This document shows, in pieces, positions 12,290 through 20,929 of a DNA stretch of 64,000 nt. Below the pieces are notes generated by a model, which made no database searches, was not told where the DNA came from, and saw only the letters and a list, made by a program, of their open reading frames with translations. Each line of letters starts with the position of its first letter. Within the stretch, counting starts at the first letter, position 1. The stretch is from Prorocentrum cordatum (lineage: Eukaryota; Sar; Dinophyceae; Prorocentrales; Prorocentraceae). Both the position numbers and the translations under genes were made by a program. The stretch lies in NCBI GenBank assembly GCA_963575745.1, contig CAUYUJ010003558.1, forward strand, positions 326,129 through 390,128. Reading direction: 5' to 3'.

Positions 12290-13637
12290 TTCTGGGTCCC
12301 CCCCTCCATGGCTGAGCAGAGGTAGCTAACTGTTGTTCCCACAGCTGCCGCCACCAAGCTGGGCTCGTGCAGCGTTGGCAGTCCAGCGATCGTTCTTGAC
12401 CGCTTCTCCTGTGAACCGTCGCCTGCTTCGTCCATCTCGTGGTCCGGGGCTTCCACAGGAGGTCGCGGCATCTCCTGCTGCTGCATGTGCACGTCTGGCA
12501 CGTCTTCAGACGCAGGTGCGAAACGGTGTGACTCCTGAACCACTTCCCCTGCGCCTCCGGGCCTTCCGGGCTCCTGTGGTGCTGGCGGTGGTGCGGGCGG
12601 TGCTGGTGTAGGGGCCGCTGCGCCGCTGCTGGCGGCGCGTGGGCAGCAGCTCTCTGACGCTGCTCCCGGGCCTTCTCCTGGGCCTTCTCCTGCGCCTCTT
12701 TCTCCACAGCGACTAACCGCGCGAAGCGTTCCCTACAGGCAGGCGTGTGCCTCGCATCACCTGGCGCCTTGCATCCGGGGCAGTCAGGCGTTTTGCCTAA
12801 CCGAATGATGCGGTCCAAGGTGATGTACACGTCTCGTGGCCTCGAAGGCCCCTCTGGCAGCTCCCGGGCTGCCGGCGGCACCGGTTCCCACGGCGATCCG
12901 ACGAAAGCGTCTAAGAGCTGTTTGTCCCAGCGTTGCTGCTCCGGCCTGCGCCAGATGCTCCTGCGCGTGAGCACTCCTCTGGACGTACCAACGAGATGTT
13001 CGTCTGCTCTCATGCTCTTCCCGAGCCAGACCCCGAGATGCCACCTGTCGTCTGCCGTCCCCACGGAGGATAGCGGCGACTTGTGGTGCACGCACTCACC
13101 AAACTCCACTACCTCGCCGTTGTAGTCCTTCCCGAACAACCGGCTGTAGGGAGTTCGACCGTCTGCTTTCACCAGAAAACGAACCAGCAACCATCCAGCA
13201 TGGCGAACGAGCCACGGCTGGATTTTGTCACTGAGAGGAAACACCTGTTTGTACACGGACTCAAGCCTGTGCTTCAAAGCCCAGTACTGTTTCTCCACCT
13301 CGTAGTTACTGCGCTCGATGAGACCAGCGCTCTGTGAGGATTCCTTCGGCGTGTTGCGCTTTGACACGCTATGTTTGCTGCTGCGCGTCTCGATGAAAAC
13401 ATCGATCAGACGATTGATTGGCTTGTCGCCATCAGAAAGCAGCAACATATTCGTGCGCCCGCAGAAGCGCACAGGTTCGCTCATCAGTGCTAGAGCGTAA
13501 TCGTCCTCGCCCCTCTGGTTCACCATGCCTGGAAACGGCCCTCCGGACTTAGCGTCCAAGACGGTCAACACTGCGTACATATCCTGCTCGTCTCTTTTGG
13601 ACGTTAAGAACAGATAATCAACGCAGATCTTGGGCAC
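12290..13637 (-). pseudogene. Copia 1 integrase and linker
   Basis: Core integrase motifs are present. The first Asp is in ICVDYLFL (residue 7 of this open frame), the second in LLLSDGDKPINRL, and the Glu in QSAGLIERSNYEVEKQY. The His/Cys zinc region that normally precedes it (HLPFRSWCDHC) lies at the end of the preceding frame, so a one-base change in the run of C near 13660 separates the two. The C-terminal part is a Pro/Glu/Ala-rich linker. Near 12560-12600 the coding frame shifts again (QESHRFAPASEDVPDVHMQQ continues in another frame), and it changes once more near 12300 before the reverse transcriptase. Confidence 0.85.
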
Positions 13638-15529
13638 TGCTCCCTCAGCCTCTGGTTCCTGCTGCGCGTGGGGGTCCTCCGTGGCGTTCCTGACACGCAG
13701 TGGTCACACCACGACCTAAATGGCAGGTGTGTGAGCTGATGGGGGTCCCACTCAGCCTGCGTGACTGTAGGTGGAACCTTCTTCGCCCGGGGCCTCCTCG
13801 CTTCCTCTGAATCTACCATCAGAGTTCGCGGTCGCTTGTCTGGTCGCGCAGGCGCGGGCGCTGGCCCGCGGGGCGCCTGCAGGGGCGGATTCCGATCCGC
13901 GCTCCCGCTCGAGCCCCCCTCCTGCACCGTGGGGTATCCTTCTGCTGCCTGCAGTTCCTGAGCCGCTGGCGGATCCGCCACTGGCGGTGTAAACGCCTTC
14001 TTTGCAGCTTTCGCCGGGCAGAGAGGTCGCGTTTCTCCTGCCGGCTGCTCGTCCCAGAGCTCCAGCCAGTACACGCCTCTGTCTCTGACCATGTCTAGGC
14101 CAGGCGTCGCCTGCGCTACCTGGCGCAAGCCTTGGGCATCTCGCGACGAGATGACCTTCTGAACCCCGGGGCCGAAAACCAACCAGTTCCCTGCGTCGCA
14201 GGCGTCCGACGCAGACACCACAGGCGCTGTCACCTGTTCACTTGAGCTGTACCTCAACGTGACCCCCGTGCCGTCGGCGGCTTGCAGGTGGGACCGCCTG
14301 CCGTCTCGTAGGCGGACCTCCTCTCCTGTGGCTGGCGCAAGCGTCACAGGCTTGACAGACGCGTCTGCCGCGGCGGCAGCGTCGAAGGACGTGGGGCAAA
14401 CGGACGCTCCCGCTCCGGTGTCCACCATCACCCTTTTCGGTCCCTGGAGCGCCGCCAGGTGGTCTGTCTCCAACGCAGGAAGCATTGGCAACAGAAAGCC
14501 ATGACTGACCTCGTCACGGTCCTGCAACAAGGCGGCGTGCGGAGCCGCAGTGTCGCTGCCTCCCGGTCGTTCCGGGGTTGCTGCCAGCTTCTTCCTGTCC
14601 TTGGCGTCTTTGGCCTTCTTCTTGCACTTTGCGGCGATGTGGCCTTTCTTACCACAATACCAACAGTCTTTCTCAGCTGCTCCTGCCTTCGCCTTCCCTT
14701 TGGGCTCTGAGCCCTTTCCTTTGCCTTTCCCGTCTCCTCCTTTGCCTTTTCCGTCCCCCTTCTTGCCTTTCCCGTCCCCCTTCTTGCCTTTTGGTGTTGC
14801 GCCGAGTTCCATCGGCTTCGGTTGAGAGTTCAGGTGCTGCTCTGTTCTAGCCATGTCAAGGAGTTCCTCCTTCATGGCCTTCCACGTCTCCAGTCTGGCG
14901 GAGTTCTTTACCGAGTGCTGCTGGACGGTCGTGTCTACCATGTTGACAATCACAATGCCAATCTTGAGGTCCTCTTCGAAAGTCTGTCCCGCCTGTCCTT
15001 CGTACTCGCGAACCAGATGCTCGAACTGGTCGAGTGACTGCGGGATGTCCCCAGAGAATTTTGCAGTGAGGATATTGATGAGCAACCCCACCTTCCTCGT
15101 CCGGACCTTCGGGTCCCAGTCGAGGATGGCTTGCCGCCACGCCTCCACACCCTCCCCGGGAGGAACGGTAGACATCTTGTCCTGAACAGCATCGCGGAAG
15201 AGCATTACCATCACGTAGTACAGCTGTGGCGACAGACTGGCCTCCCTTGGCTCCAGGGATGCATTCGTCACCACTGTTGCTGTGGCCTCTGCCCGCGCCA
15301 GAAACTCTGGCCATGTCGCCCGTTGTCCTGGATAGGTGTCTGGTTCACCTATCAAACGCGTATCGACACATGGCTGGAGTACTGATCCAGTCCCTTGCGG
15401 TGACGACGCCTGGGCGGAAGCTGAAGCGGAAGTAGGCGAGGCACGCAACTCTTTGATTTCGTTCATCAGCTCGGTGATCTGGCCCGCCTGCTGCCGGACT
15501 TGGCTCTGCAGGTCCTCAACCGTAGACAT
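13604..15529 (-). CDS. Copia 1 gag-protease frame
   Basis: A 641-codon frame. Residues 1-30 form a short coiled coil (VEDLQSQVRQQAGQITELMN). Residues about 80-235 resemble the UBN2/gag region of copia (QSLDQFEHLVREYEGQ, then IVIVNMVDTTVQQ). A Lys/Gly-rich tract of repeated KKGDGKG follows. Near residue 287 is a CCHC zinc knuckle, CWYCGKKGHIAAKC. Near residue 366 is the aspartic protease motif VMVDTGAGASVC. The end holds the HHCC zinc site of integrase (HLPFRSWCDHC). The frame then ends because of a one-base shift. The ATG lies 64 nt inside the end of ORF1, in another frame. Confidence 0.88.
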   Translation of the reverse strand: MSTVEDLQSQVRQQAGQITELMNEIKELRASPTSASASAQASSPQGTGSVLQPCVDTRLIGEPDTYPGQRATWPEFLARAEATATVVTNASLEPREASLSPQLYYVMVMLFRDAVQDKMSTVPPGEGVEAWRQAILDWDPKVRTRKVGLLINILTAKFSGDIPQSLDQFEHLVREYEGQAGQTFEEDLKIGIVIVNMVDTTVQQHSVKNSARLETWKAMKEELLDMARTEQHLNSQPKPMELGATPKGKKGDGKGKKGDGKGKGGDGKGKGKGSEPKGKAKAGAAEKDCWYCGKKGHIAAKCKKKAKDAKDRKKLAATPERPGGSDTAAPHAALLQDRDEVSHGFLLPMLPALETDHLAALQGPKRVMVDTGAGASVCPTSFDAAAAADASVKPVTLAPATGEEVRLRDGRRSHLQAADGTGVTLRYSSSEQVTAPVVSASDACDAGNWLVFGPGVQKVISSRDAQGLRQVAQATPGLDMVRDRGVYWLELWDEQPAGETRPLCPAKAAKKAFTPPVADPPAAQELQAAEGYPTVQEGGSSGSADRNPPLQAPRGPAPAPARPDKRPRTLMVDSEEARRPRAKKVPPTVTQAEWDPHQLTHLPFRSWCDHCVSGTPRRTPTRSRNQRLREQCPRSALIICS

Positions 15530-16365
15530 TGCTGCTGACGAGAACGAGAACGGTCGCGGGCAGCTTCCCGAGCCGCTCTGCGCTCCACCTGAATCTCGCC
15601 CAAAAACTCGAGGAGTTCTCCCGCGTCAGCGTGGCGACGCTCCCACTGGGAGATAGAAGCTCGCCTGTTCTCCAAGGTGCGGCCGACGTCCCCGAGCAGA
15701 GCGTCTGCCTCTGCGCCGTCAGGGAGCTCGCCCCGCCTCTCCTGGATCGACACGAGCTGCTCTACCTCGTCTCGCGCAAGCCGAACAAGCGTCGAGGTGT
15801 CAGCCTGCTCCACGAGACAGAACTGGCGCACCACTTCCTGGTACTGATCGCTGTTGGTCTCCAGCAGCTCGCCCGAGAGTTGGTCCGGCTCGCCCTCCCG
15901 GTCCAAGTATGGGCGGCCTTCCACCACGGCGCGCCGCAGCGGCTCAGACCTGGCGGTGGCGATTCGCTGCCTGTCCTCCTGGAATGGCGTGTCCTCAACG
16001 CTGATACCCAGATCAGCGTAGCGCCTCGCCTCCAGGTTGCTCGCCAAAGCCTCTGAGGTGTCCGGGTCGCGCCTCAGGATCAGCTTGGTGAACTGGCGTC
16101 GGTGGCGAAGCTCCTTAGCCTCCACACTCCGACGCTCTCCGCGGCGACGCTGAGACGGCTCCTGAGCCGCACTCGCGTTCCGGCCCGTATCGTGGGCAGA
16201 CGGGTGGCCCTCACCACCGGGCTGGGCGCGGCGCTGCGGCCGCGGCTGGTGGCGGCAAGGGGCGCCGGCCAGGTACCGAGGGTCGTCCCCAGTCCTGGAG
16301 GAGGATGCGGCTGCCGAGCCGCTTGGCGAAGGTCCTCCGGAGCTGCGGTGGCCCTTAGGAGGCAT
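15466..16365 (-). CDS. Copia 1 ORF1, Arg-rich coiled-coil protein
   Basis: A 299-codon frame starts directly after the primer-binding site, so it is the first ORF on the genomic RNA. The first 90 residues are low-complexity Ser/Gly/Arg/His. Residues about 90-270 are charged and helical (KELRHRRQFTKLILRRDPDT, YADLGISVEDTPFQEDRQR, DEVEQLVSIQERRGELPDG). No zinc knuckle or enzyme motif is seen. A separate ORF upstream of gag is unusual for plant or fungal copia but plausible here. It may be an extra structural or nucleic-acid-binding protein. The overlap with the gag frame suggests reinitiation or frameshifting. Confidence 0.7.
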   Translation of the reverse strand: MPPKGHRSSGGPSPSGSAAASSSRTGDDPRYLAGAPCRHQPRPQRRAQPGGEGHPSAHDTGRNASAAQEPSQRRRGERRSVEAKELRHRRQFTKLILRRDPDTSEALASNLEARRYADLGISVEDTPFQEDRQRIATARSEPLRRAVVEGRPYLDREGEPDQLSGELLETNSDQYQEVVRQFCLVEQADTSTLVRLARDEVEQLVSIQERRGELPDGAEADALLGDVGRTLENRRASISQWERRHADAGELLEFLGEIQVERRAAREAARDRSRSRQQQCLRLRTCRAKSGSRRARSPS

Positions 16366-16383
16366 ACCACAGCTCCGCTACCA
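16366..16383 (-). other. Primer-binding site of copia 1
   Basis: On the minus strand the bases next to the 5' LTR read TGGTAGCGGAGCTGTGGT. The first dozen resemble the complement of an initiator-Met tRNA 3' end, the usual copia primer. The ORF1 ATG follows at once. Confidence 0.75.
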
Positions 16384-16621
16384 TGTCGGAGCGCGCGCGG
16401 ATGCGCACGGGCCCTTTTCAGCGCACGGGCCAAAGAGGGCTGCAGTCCAACCCTCTCCACTTTATGCTACACTGCTGATGCTACCTACCTACCCACATGC
16501 GACCTGCCACACTGCATTGCTACATGGGGTCGAAAGCTCCAGATGACCACACAACGTATGGGGTCAAGAGCTCCGGTATATACAATCAGCAGATGCCTTG
16601 AACATGCAGGATGCCTCAACA
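16384..16621 (-). repeat. 5' LTR of copia 1
   Basis: 238 bp, TG...CA, matching 9701-9938 except at five sites: two between 9765 and 9785, two near 9817-9820, one near 9909. It should contain the promoter and transcription start. Confidence 0.93.
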
Positions 16622-16626
16622 GAGAT
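16622..16626. other. Target site duplication, right (GAGAT)
   Basis: Repeats the GAGAT at 9696-9700. Confidence 0.9.
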
Positions 16627-16794
16627 GGAAGCGAATAACGCGAATCAGTTCAAGCAGAAGCACCAAGACAACCGGCAGACAATTCAATATGCAGAGGGTT
16701 TGGAGGATGCGATGGCCAATGGCAGTGTGTATGACTGTGTAGTGACCACCTGCAGCTCACGAGCCCATCCTCCCAATCCGATAATTGCCCTGAT

Positions 16795-16797
<3 letters not shown>

Positions 16798-16841
<44 letters not shown>

Positions 16842-16868
16842 AAACAGAGACAGAGAGAGAGAGAGAAA
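16798..16868. repeat. (GA)n microsatellite
   Basis: GA dinucleotides, perfect for about 40 bases and then interrupted by CA and ACA steps. Confidence 0.95.
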
Positions 16869-17092
16869 CCCCAGAACGAGAAAGAGACATGGATACTGAG
16901 TGGGACATGCTGCTCCTGTGGGGGCCTCAAGAAGTAAACGAAACTCCAGGCACGTGACACAAAGAGATCCTGGAACCTCGATTTGTTACCCTCCCTCCCT
17001 GCCCTGTTCCTCCCCCCTCCCTCCCCTCCTCCTTCTCCTCCTCGCCCCGCCAAATGAGAAAACGAGGGGAGCGAGGGTCGACAGCTGCGCGC

Positions 17093-17157
17093 CTGAATTG
17101 GCGTGGGCGCTGGGAACCCCAGCTCCTCGATACACTGGAGGATCGGGGCCGGGAAGC
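17093..17157 (-). CDS. DEAD-box helicase exon with Q motif
   Basis: A 65-nt exon encodes GFPAPILQ, then CIEELGF, then PAPTPIQ. This is the Q-motif segment of DEAD-box helicases, which contacts the adenine of ATP. The upstream acceptor follows a C-rich tract and reads GGGAG|GC. The exon begins after the first base of a Gly codon. The donor is non-canonical, CAG|GCGCGC, a GC donor as is common in dinoflagellates. The 6-base string CAGGCG occurs at both ends of the following intron, so the exact cut can slide without changing the protein. Joining to the 4383-4446 exon gives IQAIGWP where the family has IQAQGWP. The aromatic residue 17 positions upstream of the Gln should lie in the previous exon. 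Confidence 0.75.
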
Positions 17158-17474
17158 CTCCCAGGCCAGGAGGGGGGGGGGCCAGCGTCATCATCGTCGT
17201 CGTCGTCGGCCAACAACTGTTGCACTTTTGCTCAAAGGCTGACCGCTTTTGATGATCCTGGGCCCTCGGGAGGACTCTGGGTGCGCTTGGACCGCAGACC
17301 TCCAGGAGGCCTCTGAGAAGAAGGAGGGAGAGAGGACGAGGAGTGAGGAGGGAGAGGAGGGGAGGAGGACGACGAGGGAGGAGGGAGGACGGGAGGAGGA
17401 CGACGGGCAGGGAGGAGGAGGGAGGAGGGAGGAGGAGGAAGGAGGGGAGAGAGGACGAGGAGTGAGGAGGAGGA

Positions 17475-17512
17475 TCGGCGCTGGGAAGCCTCCTTGGCCA
17501 GGAGGGCGGGGG
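17475..17512 (-). repeat. Partial duplicate of the helicase exon acceptor and start
   Basis: On the minus strand this copies the end of the intron and the first 20-25 bases of the 17093-17157 exon (CTCCTGGCC, then GGAGGCTTCCC, then CCGATCCTCC). It would read GGFPAPIL before running into TCC-rich sequence. Confidence 0.65.
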
Positions 17513-17689
17513 AGGACGAGGAAGGGGTGGACTGCGGGGGGGGCCGGACTCTCGAGGGCCAGCGACCAGCCTGTGGCGCCACCCACCCCCCACAGCAACG
17601 GGCGCGGGGGTGCCACGTGGACGGAGCAAGCCCGTGCGCGCACGGCTCCCGCAAATGAGCGGGGCTGGACTGCGACACTACAGCCGTAA

Positions 17690-17930
17690 CTGTGATCAAG
17701 AGAAGCATCATTCAAGGAACCTGGGCCCAGCTTCCTGGAAGCTTCTGGAAACAAGCCTGGGCCAATGTCTATTGCTGTCGCTGGATGGGGCAAACGTGTA
17801 CGAGAAACTGGGCCAGCTGGCCAGGGAGTGCGGCAAGTTGGTGCGGAAGACGTGCGGCAAGTTGGTTAAGAAACGCTGGCCCAACTTTTCGGGAGGAAGT
17901 TTCTTAGTCAGATGCTCGACCGTACAATAG
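17690..17930 (+). repeat. Dispersed repeat with CAAGTTGG motif, copy 1
   Basis: Shares an extended block with 55905-56115. Matching strings include CATCATTCA, GGAACCTGGGCC, GCAAGTTGGTTAAGAAACG, CTGGCCCA, CTTTTCG and ATGCTCGACCGTAC. No coding potential. Confidence 0.7.
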
Positions 17931-18008
17931 TGAATAGTGGCGCAGTCGAATCCCTTTCACCCCGTTTCTCCCTCCCTCCCCCTCATCCCATTAATGGCGC
18001 TACTGGGA

Positions 18009-18050
18009 GGAGGAGGAGGAGGAGGAGGAGAAGGAGGAGGAGGAGGAGGG
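18009..18050. repeat. (GGA)n microsatellite
   Basis: GGA units with one AGG interruption. Confidence 0.9.
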
Positions 18051-18797
18051 GAACTACAGACGGCAATCACGACACGAGGGGGGAGGCGTGGGGAGCGGCG
18101 CGATATTTGTTACGGGTGGTCGTTGCCCCATTTCCCCTCTAGTCGGGCAGGGCCATCGATGCTTGGTTTCGCTCCACAACCCTTCCCATCACTTGCTGCC
18201 GACCTCATCCTCCGCCGGCACAAAGCTGAAAGCTGCGGGTGGAGAAAAACATTGGCTTTGATCTGGAAGCGTCAAAGGTAAAATGACTTGGGCCGAGTGG
18301 GTGACATTCAAAGGAAACCCGTCAGGCTGCGTGCGGGAACACTGGATCAGTTGATCAAATCACTGAGGGATTGCCATCTTTCTCGTGCTCATCTCCATCC
18401 CTCCTGCCCAGGTGCCAAGTTTTCCCCTGGCCCTGGACCTGGAGGGTCGAGCGCGGATTTGTTCGAGCGTTTGAGGGTCCCGCTGTGACTCTGGAAGCCT
18501 CCGGGGACCTCATGAGACTTCTGGGGACCTCCGGGAGTCAGGATCCAGAGCGGGAGCTCAACTTGCAATACCGACGTCGTGCTTTGAATTCGTGATGTGT
18601 TCTCCCCGGACCTCTCAACCCCTCCCTCGGGGCCGGCTTTTCGATTTCTGATGATCTCGGGGCCCAGGGCGCGCGTCCAGAAGCCTGTGCTGTGCACACC
18701 AGCTGGCATGATTCGGTCGCAACGACTGGGGGACTGAGCCCCCATCGTTGGCGGCGCACACACGTGGGGAAGCCTTCTTGGGAGGAGGCTGCTTCTT

Positions 18798-18818
18798 CCG
18801 TAGCCAGTTTGCCTCAAG
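18798..18818 (+). other. Relict dinoflagellate spliced-leader sequence (LINE 1)
   Basis: This 21-base string matches positions 2-22 of the known dinoflagellate spliced leader at 19 of 21 sites (CCGTAGCCAGTTTGCC, then TCAAG). It lies about 150 bp upstream of the LINE 1 zinc-finger ORF1. It is what a reverse-transcribed, trans-spliced mRNA would leave at its 5' end. Confidence 0.75.
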
Positions 18819-18839
18819 GTCGAAACCGCGTCGAAACCT

Positions 18840-19909
18840 GTGTCGCGAGGCTTCGAGCTTGTCCGCAGCCGTGCGGCAAGCCCGAGGAACTTCAGACGCA
18901 GACCGTTCTTTGAGGATCTGGCACAGGGGAGCAGCGGCCCCAGCCCTTTCTGTAACTACGACGCTCGCACGCGCGCACCCGGCATCATCGTGGCTCCTGC
19001 ACCTAAGCCTCCTGGTTGTTGGAAATGTTCAAAGCTCGGCTGCGCCCGCAATGAGAAGCACTGAACTTGGTGTAAACATTGCCGAGCCTCATGGTAATGT
19101 ACCAGCGTTCGAGCTCAAGCCACTCTCCGACAGCACTTGGGGCACCGACAACGAGTGCGGAGGAGACTTGTGTGAGGCAGATCTTGTACAGCTCGTGGCT
19201 ACTCACCAAAAGGCAGGACGTACCGCATATGTGGAGAAGTACAATGCCTGGCTCGACATCAGTCGTGGCAAGAGTCGGGAGATCAGCTTGTCTCCCAAGG
19301 ATAAGGCAGACAAGGCCCACAAGCAGATCCAGCACTTAGAACGCCAGCTCAATCACCATATCGAAGCGCATACTCGTGCGGCATCCCAGCTGGAGTACCA
19401 TATGGGCCAGATCAAGCAGCTTACTACCCAACTGGACGAACAGGAATCCATCTTCAAGTAAGCTTCGCATCACCTCCATGCAGGTGTCCAGGGCCAGTCT
19501 CAGCAGTTCGGGTCGTTCCCTGCTGGTGTGGTCTCTCTCTCGGGGACACCATGGAGGTAAAGGTATCTTTCCTGGGCGTCAACCCGGGCGACCCAGGTGA
19601 ATTGGAGGAGGCAGAGACAAGAATTTCGTATTTCAAATCAGCTTTCACGGAGCAGGCGAAAATATGTTCGGCATGGTAAAACAAAGAGCTGAGGAGCTCA
19701 GAAGGAGACATCAGGAGCAACATGTGAGGTTAGAAGGTAAGAAACAAACAACGAATGAAGGTCAGTCTGCTGGCGGCGGTGAGCGTGAACGTGGGAAGTC
19801 TCAGGATAGTAGTGGAGCGACCGCTTCGCAACGTCCAACGGCATCCTCATCAACTACATCGGCACCGTCACCGGGCACATCTATATCATCAGCCAGAGCC
19901 AAGGCTTAG
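18840..19909 (+). pseudogene. LINE 1 ORF1: zinc-finger and coiled-coil protein
   Basis: Three frames join into an ORF1-type protein. First is a Cys-rich site near 19019-19070 (PPGCWKCSKLGC, then CKHC after a stop). Next is a coiled coil ending at 19461 (KADKAHKQIQHLERQLNHHI, then QLEYHMGQIKQLTTQLDEQE). Last is a segment in shifted frames (NPGDPGELEEAETRISYFKS) and a Lys/Ser-rich tail to 19909. Such proteins bind the element RNA. Two frame changes and at least one stop are visible. Confidence 0.6.
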
Positions 19910-20076
19910 GCGATTCTCAATGCGCCAAATGCTGAGTCCCCGAATCGTCCGTTCGACAAAAATATTGGCAAAGGCGTGCATCCGTCACATGTACCTAGCT
20001 CTTCCGTGTCGGCTTCATCGGGACATGGTCAGCCTAGAGGACTGGAGCAGGGAAACAAGAAGTACATGGATACCTA

Positions 20077-20720
20077 ATGTATGCCACTATCCCAGCGAAT
20101 GTCTCAGTATGGTTTTCGGCAGAAAACGTTTTTCCACGTCCCAGTTCTGCTTCTCGTTTGGCCCAAGAGCATATACTGTTGGCTACCAGGTACGCAGACA
20201 TGGTTGAGAATATGGCCCGTCTCGGCTGGTTTACGTATGGAGGGCCAGCTGCGGCTACTGAGACAGGGCGAGCATCTGGAGGTGTCTGCATTCTAAGTCG
20301 TTATCACTTGGGCGAATGATCGCCTGATGGGGGATGCCTTCATCCAAGACGTGCTGCCAGGTGCTCCGTGCGTCCTGCCGAGCTTAAGATTTTCATGGCC
20401 GGCGCGGTCTACATGTTCGCGGGCGTGAGTGTCTTACTCCGCGCAACTGGAAGTTGGCCAGATGACTGGGAGCAGCTACCTTATCTCATAGAACGCCTTT
20501 CGTGAGAGGATGGACCAGCCCGCCACATGCGATTGCGATTGCAATTGCTAGATGGATTCGTTCGTGGACATGAAGGCCACCCGTCACATGTACTGGACGA
20601 GCACCACTCCACGATAGATGTCTTCGTGATGAGCAAGCCTCTTGATGTGTTGGTGAAAAGTATCGGGACATTGCTGGGTGTACCAGTGGGCCCACACAGG
20701 CCTGTGAAGCTTGCGTGCAA
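20077..20720 (+). pseudogene. LINE 1 apurinic-like endonuclease domain
   Basis: In broken frames: ARLGWFTYGGPAAATETGRA, SGGVCILSRYHLG, a stop, then AVYMFAGVSVLLRATGSWPD, and near 20590-20700 the C-terminal pattern STIDVFVMSKPLDVLVKSIG, then PHRPVKL. This matches the exonuclease/endonuclease/phosphatase fold of LINE endonucleases, which nick the target DNA. The GDFN-type site is not intact. Confidence 0.55.
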
Positions 20721-20929
20721 GGCCAAGTCAGGAGAGGAGAAGGTCAGAGTGGCCAGGCCCCACGAGTCACCTCCAGCCCAGAGGCGCGTTGGACCACCCC
20801 TGCAAGATCCTGACCTTGATAGGCCAGAGTCAATGCTTGATGTGATCTTTGCGGAGGTCAGTAGGGCAGGGGACCAGCGCACTTTGCATGGAGACCAGCT
20901 GGTGAAAGATTTGTCCACGGTAAGCTATT

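Larger units (their letters stand above)
9701..16621 (-). mobile_element. Copia-type LTR retrotransposon, full length (copia 1)
   Basis: A 6,921-bp Ty1/copia element in sense with the helicase gene, inside its intron. In transcription order it has a 5' LTR (16384-16621), primer-binding site, ORF1 (16365-15466), gag-protease frame (15529-13604), integrase, reverse transcriptase, RNase H, polypurine tract and 3' LTR (9701-9938). The domain order PR-IN-RT-RH defines copia. The two LTRs differ at 5 of 238 sites and a GAGAT duplication flanks them, so insertion is fairly recent. The coding region nevertheless has about three frame changes and one in-frame TAG at 11648-11650. The copy is therefore probably inactive, unless it arose from an already defective template. 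Confidence 0.93.
1340..17157 (-). other. DEAD-box RNA helicase gene, partial (three exons seen)
   Basis: This is the span of a host gene for an ATP-dependent DEAD-box RNA helicase of the DDX5/DBP2 type. Three exons (17093-17157, 4383-4446, 1340-1405) together give about 65 codons. They run from the Q motif (PTPIQ) through Walker A (AQTGSGKT) to the helix that follows (TLAYLCPAFAH). Spacing across both junctions matches the family exactly: IQ-AIGWPVALSG and GSG-KTLAYL. The introns are 12,646 and 2,977 bp, both GC-AG with AG|G acceptors. The N-terminal exons should lie to the right and the APTREL, DEAD and C-terminal RecA exons beyond the left edge; none of these was recognised with certainty. 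The first intron holds a full copia element. Confidence 0.8.
17158..18797. other. Upstream helicase intron; purine tracts, no gene
   Basis: GGA/TCC-rich DNA (17290-17540, 18009-18050), a partial copy of the exon acceptor at 17475-17512 and one dispersed repeat copy (17690-17930). No earlier helicase exon was recognised. Confidence 0.4.

Noticed and set aside
16757-17629. 290-codon minus-strand frame containing the Q motif
   Set aside because: Only the central 65 nt match a helicase. The flanks are TCC and GA repeats, and the GC-AG intron model explains the match better than one long exon.
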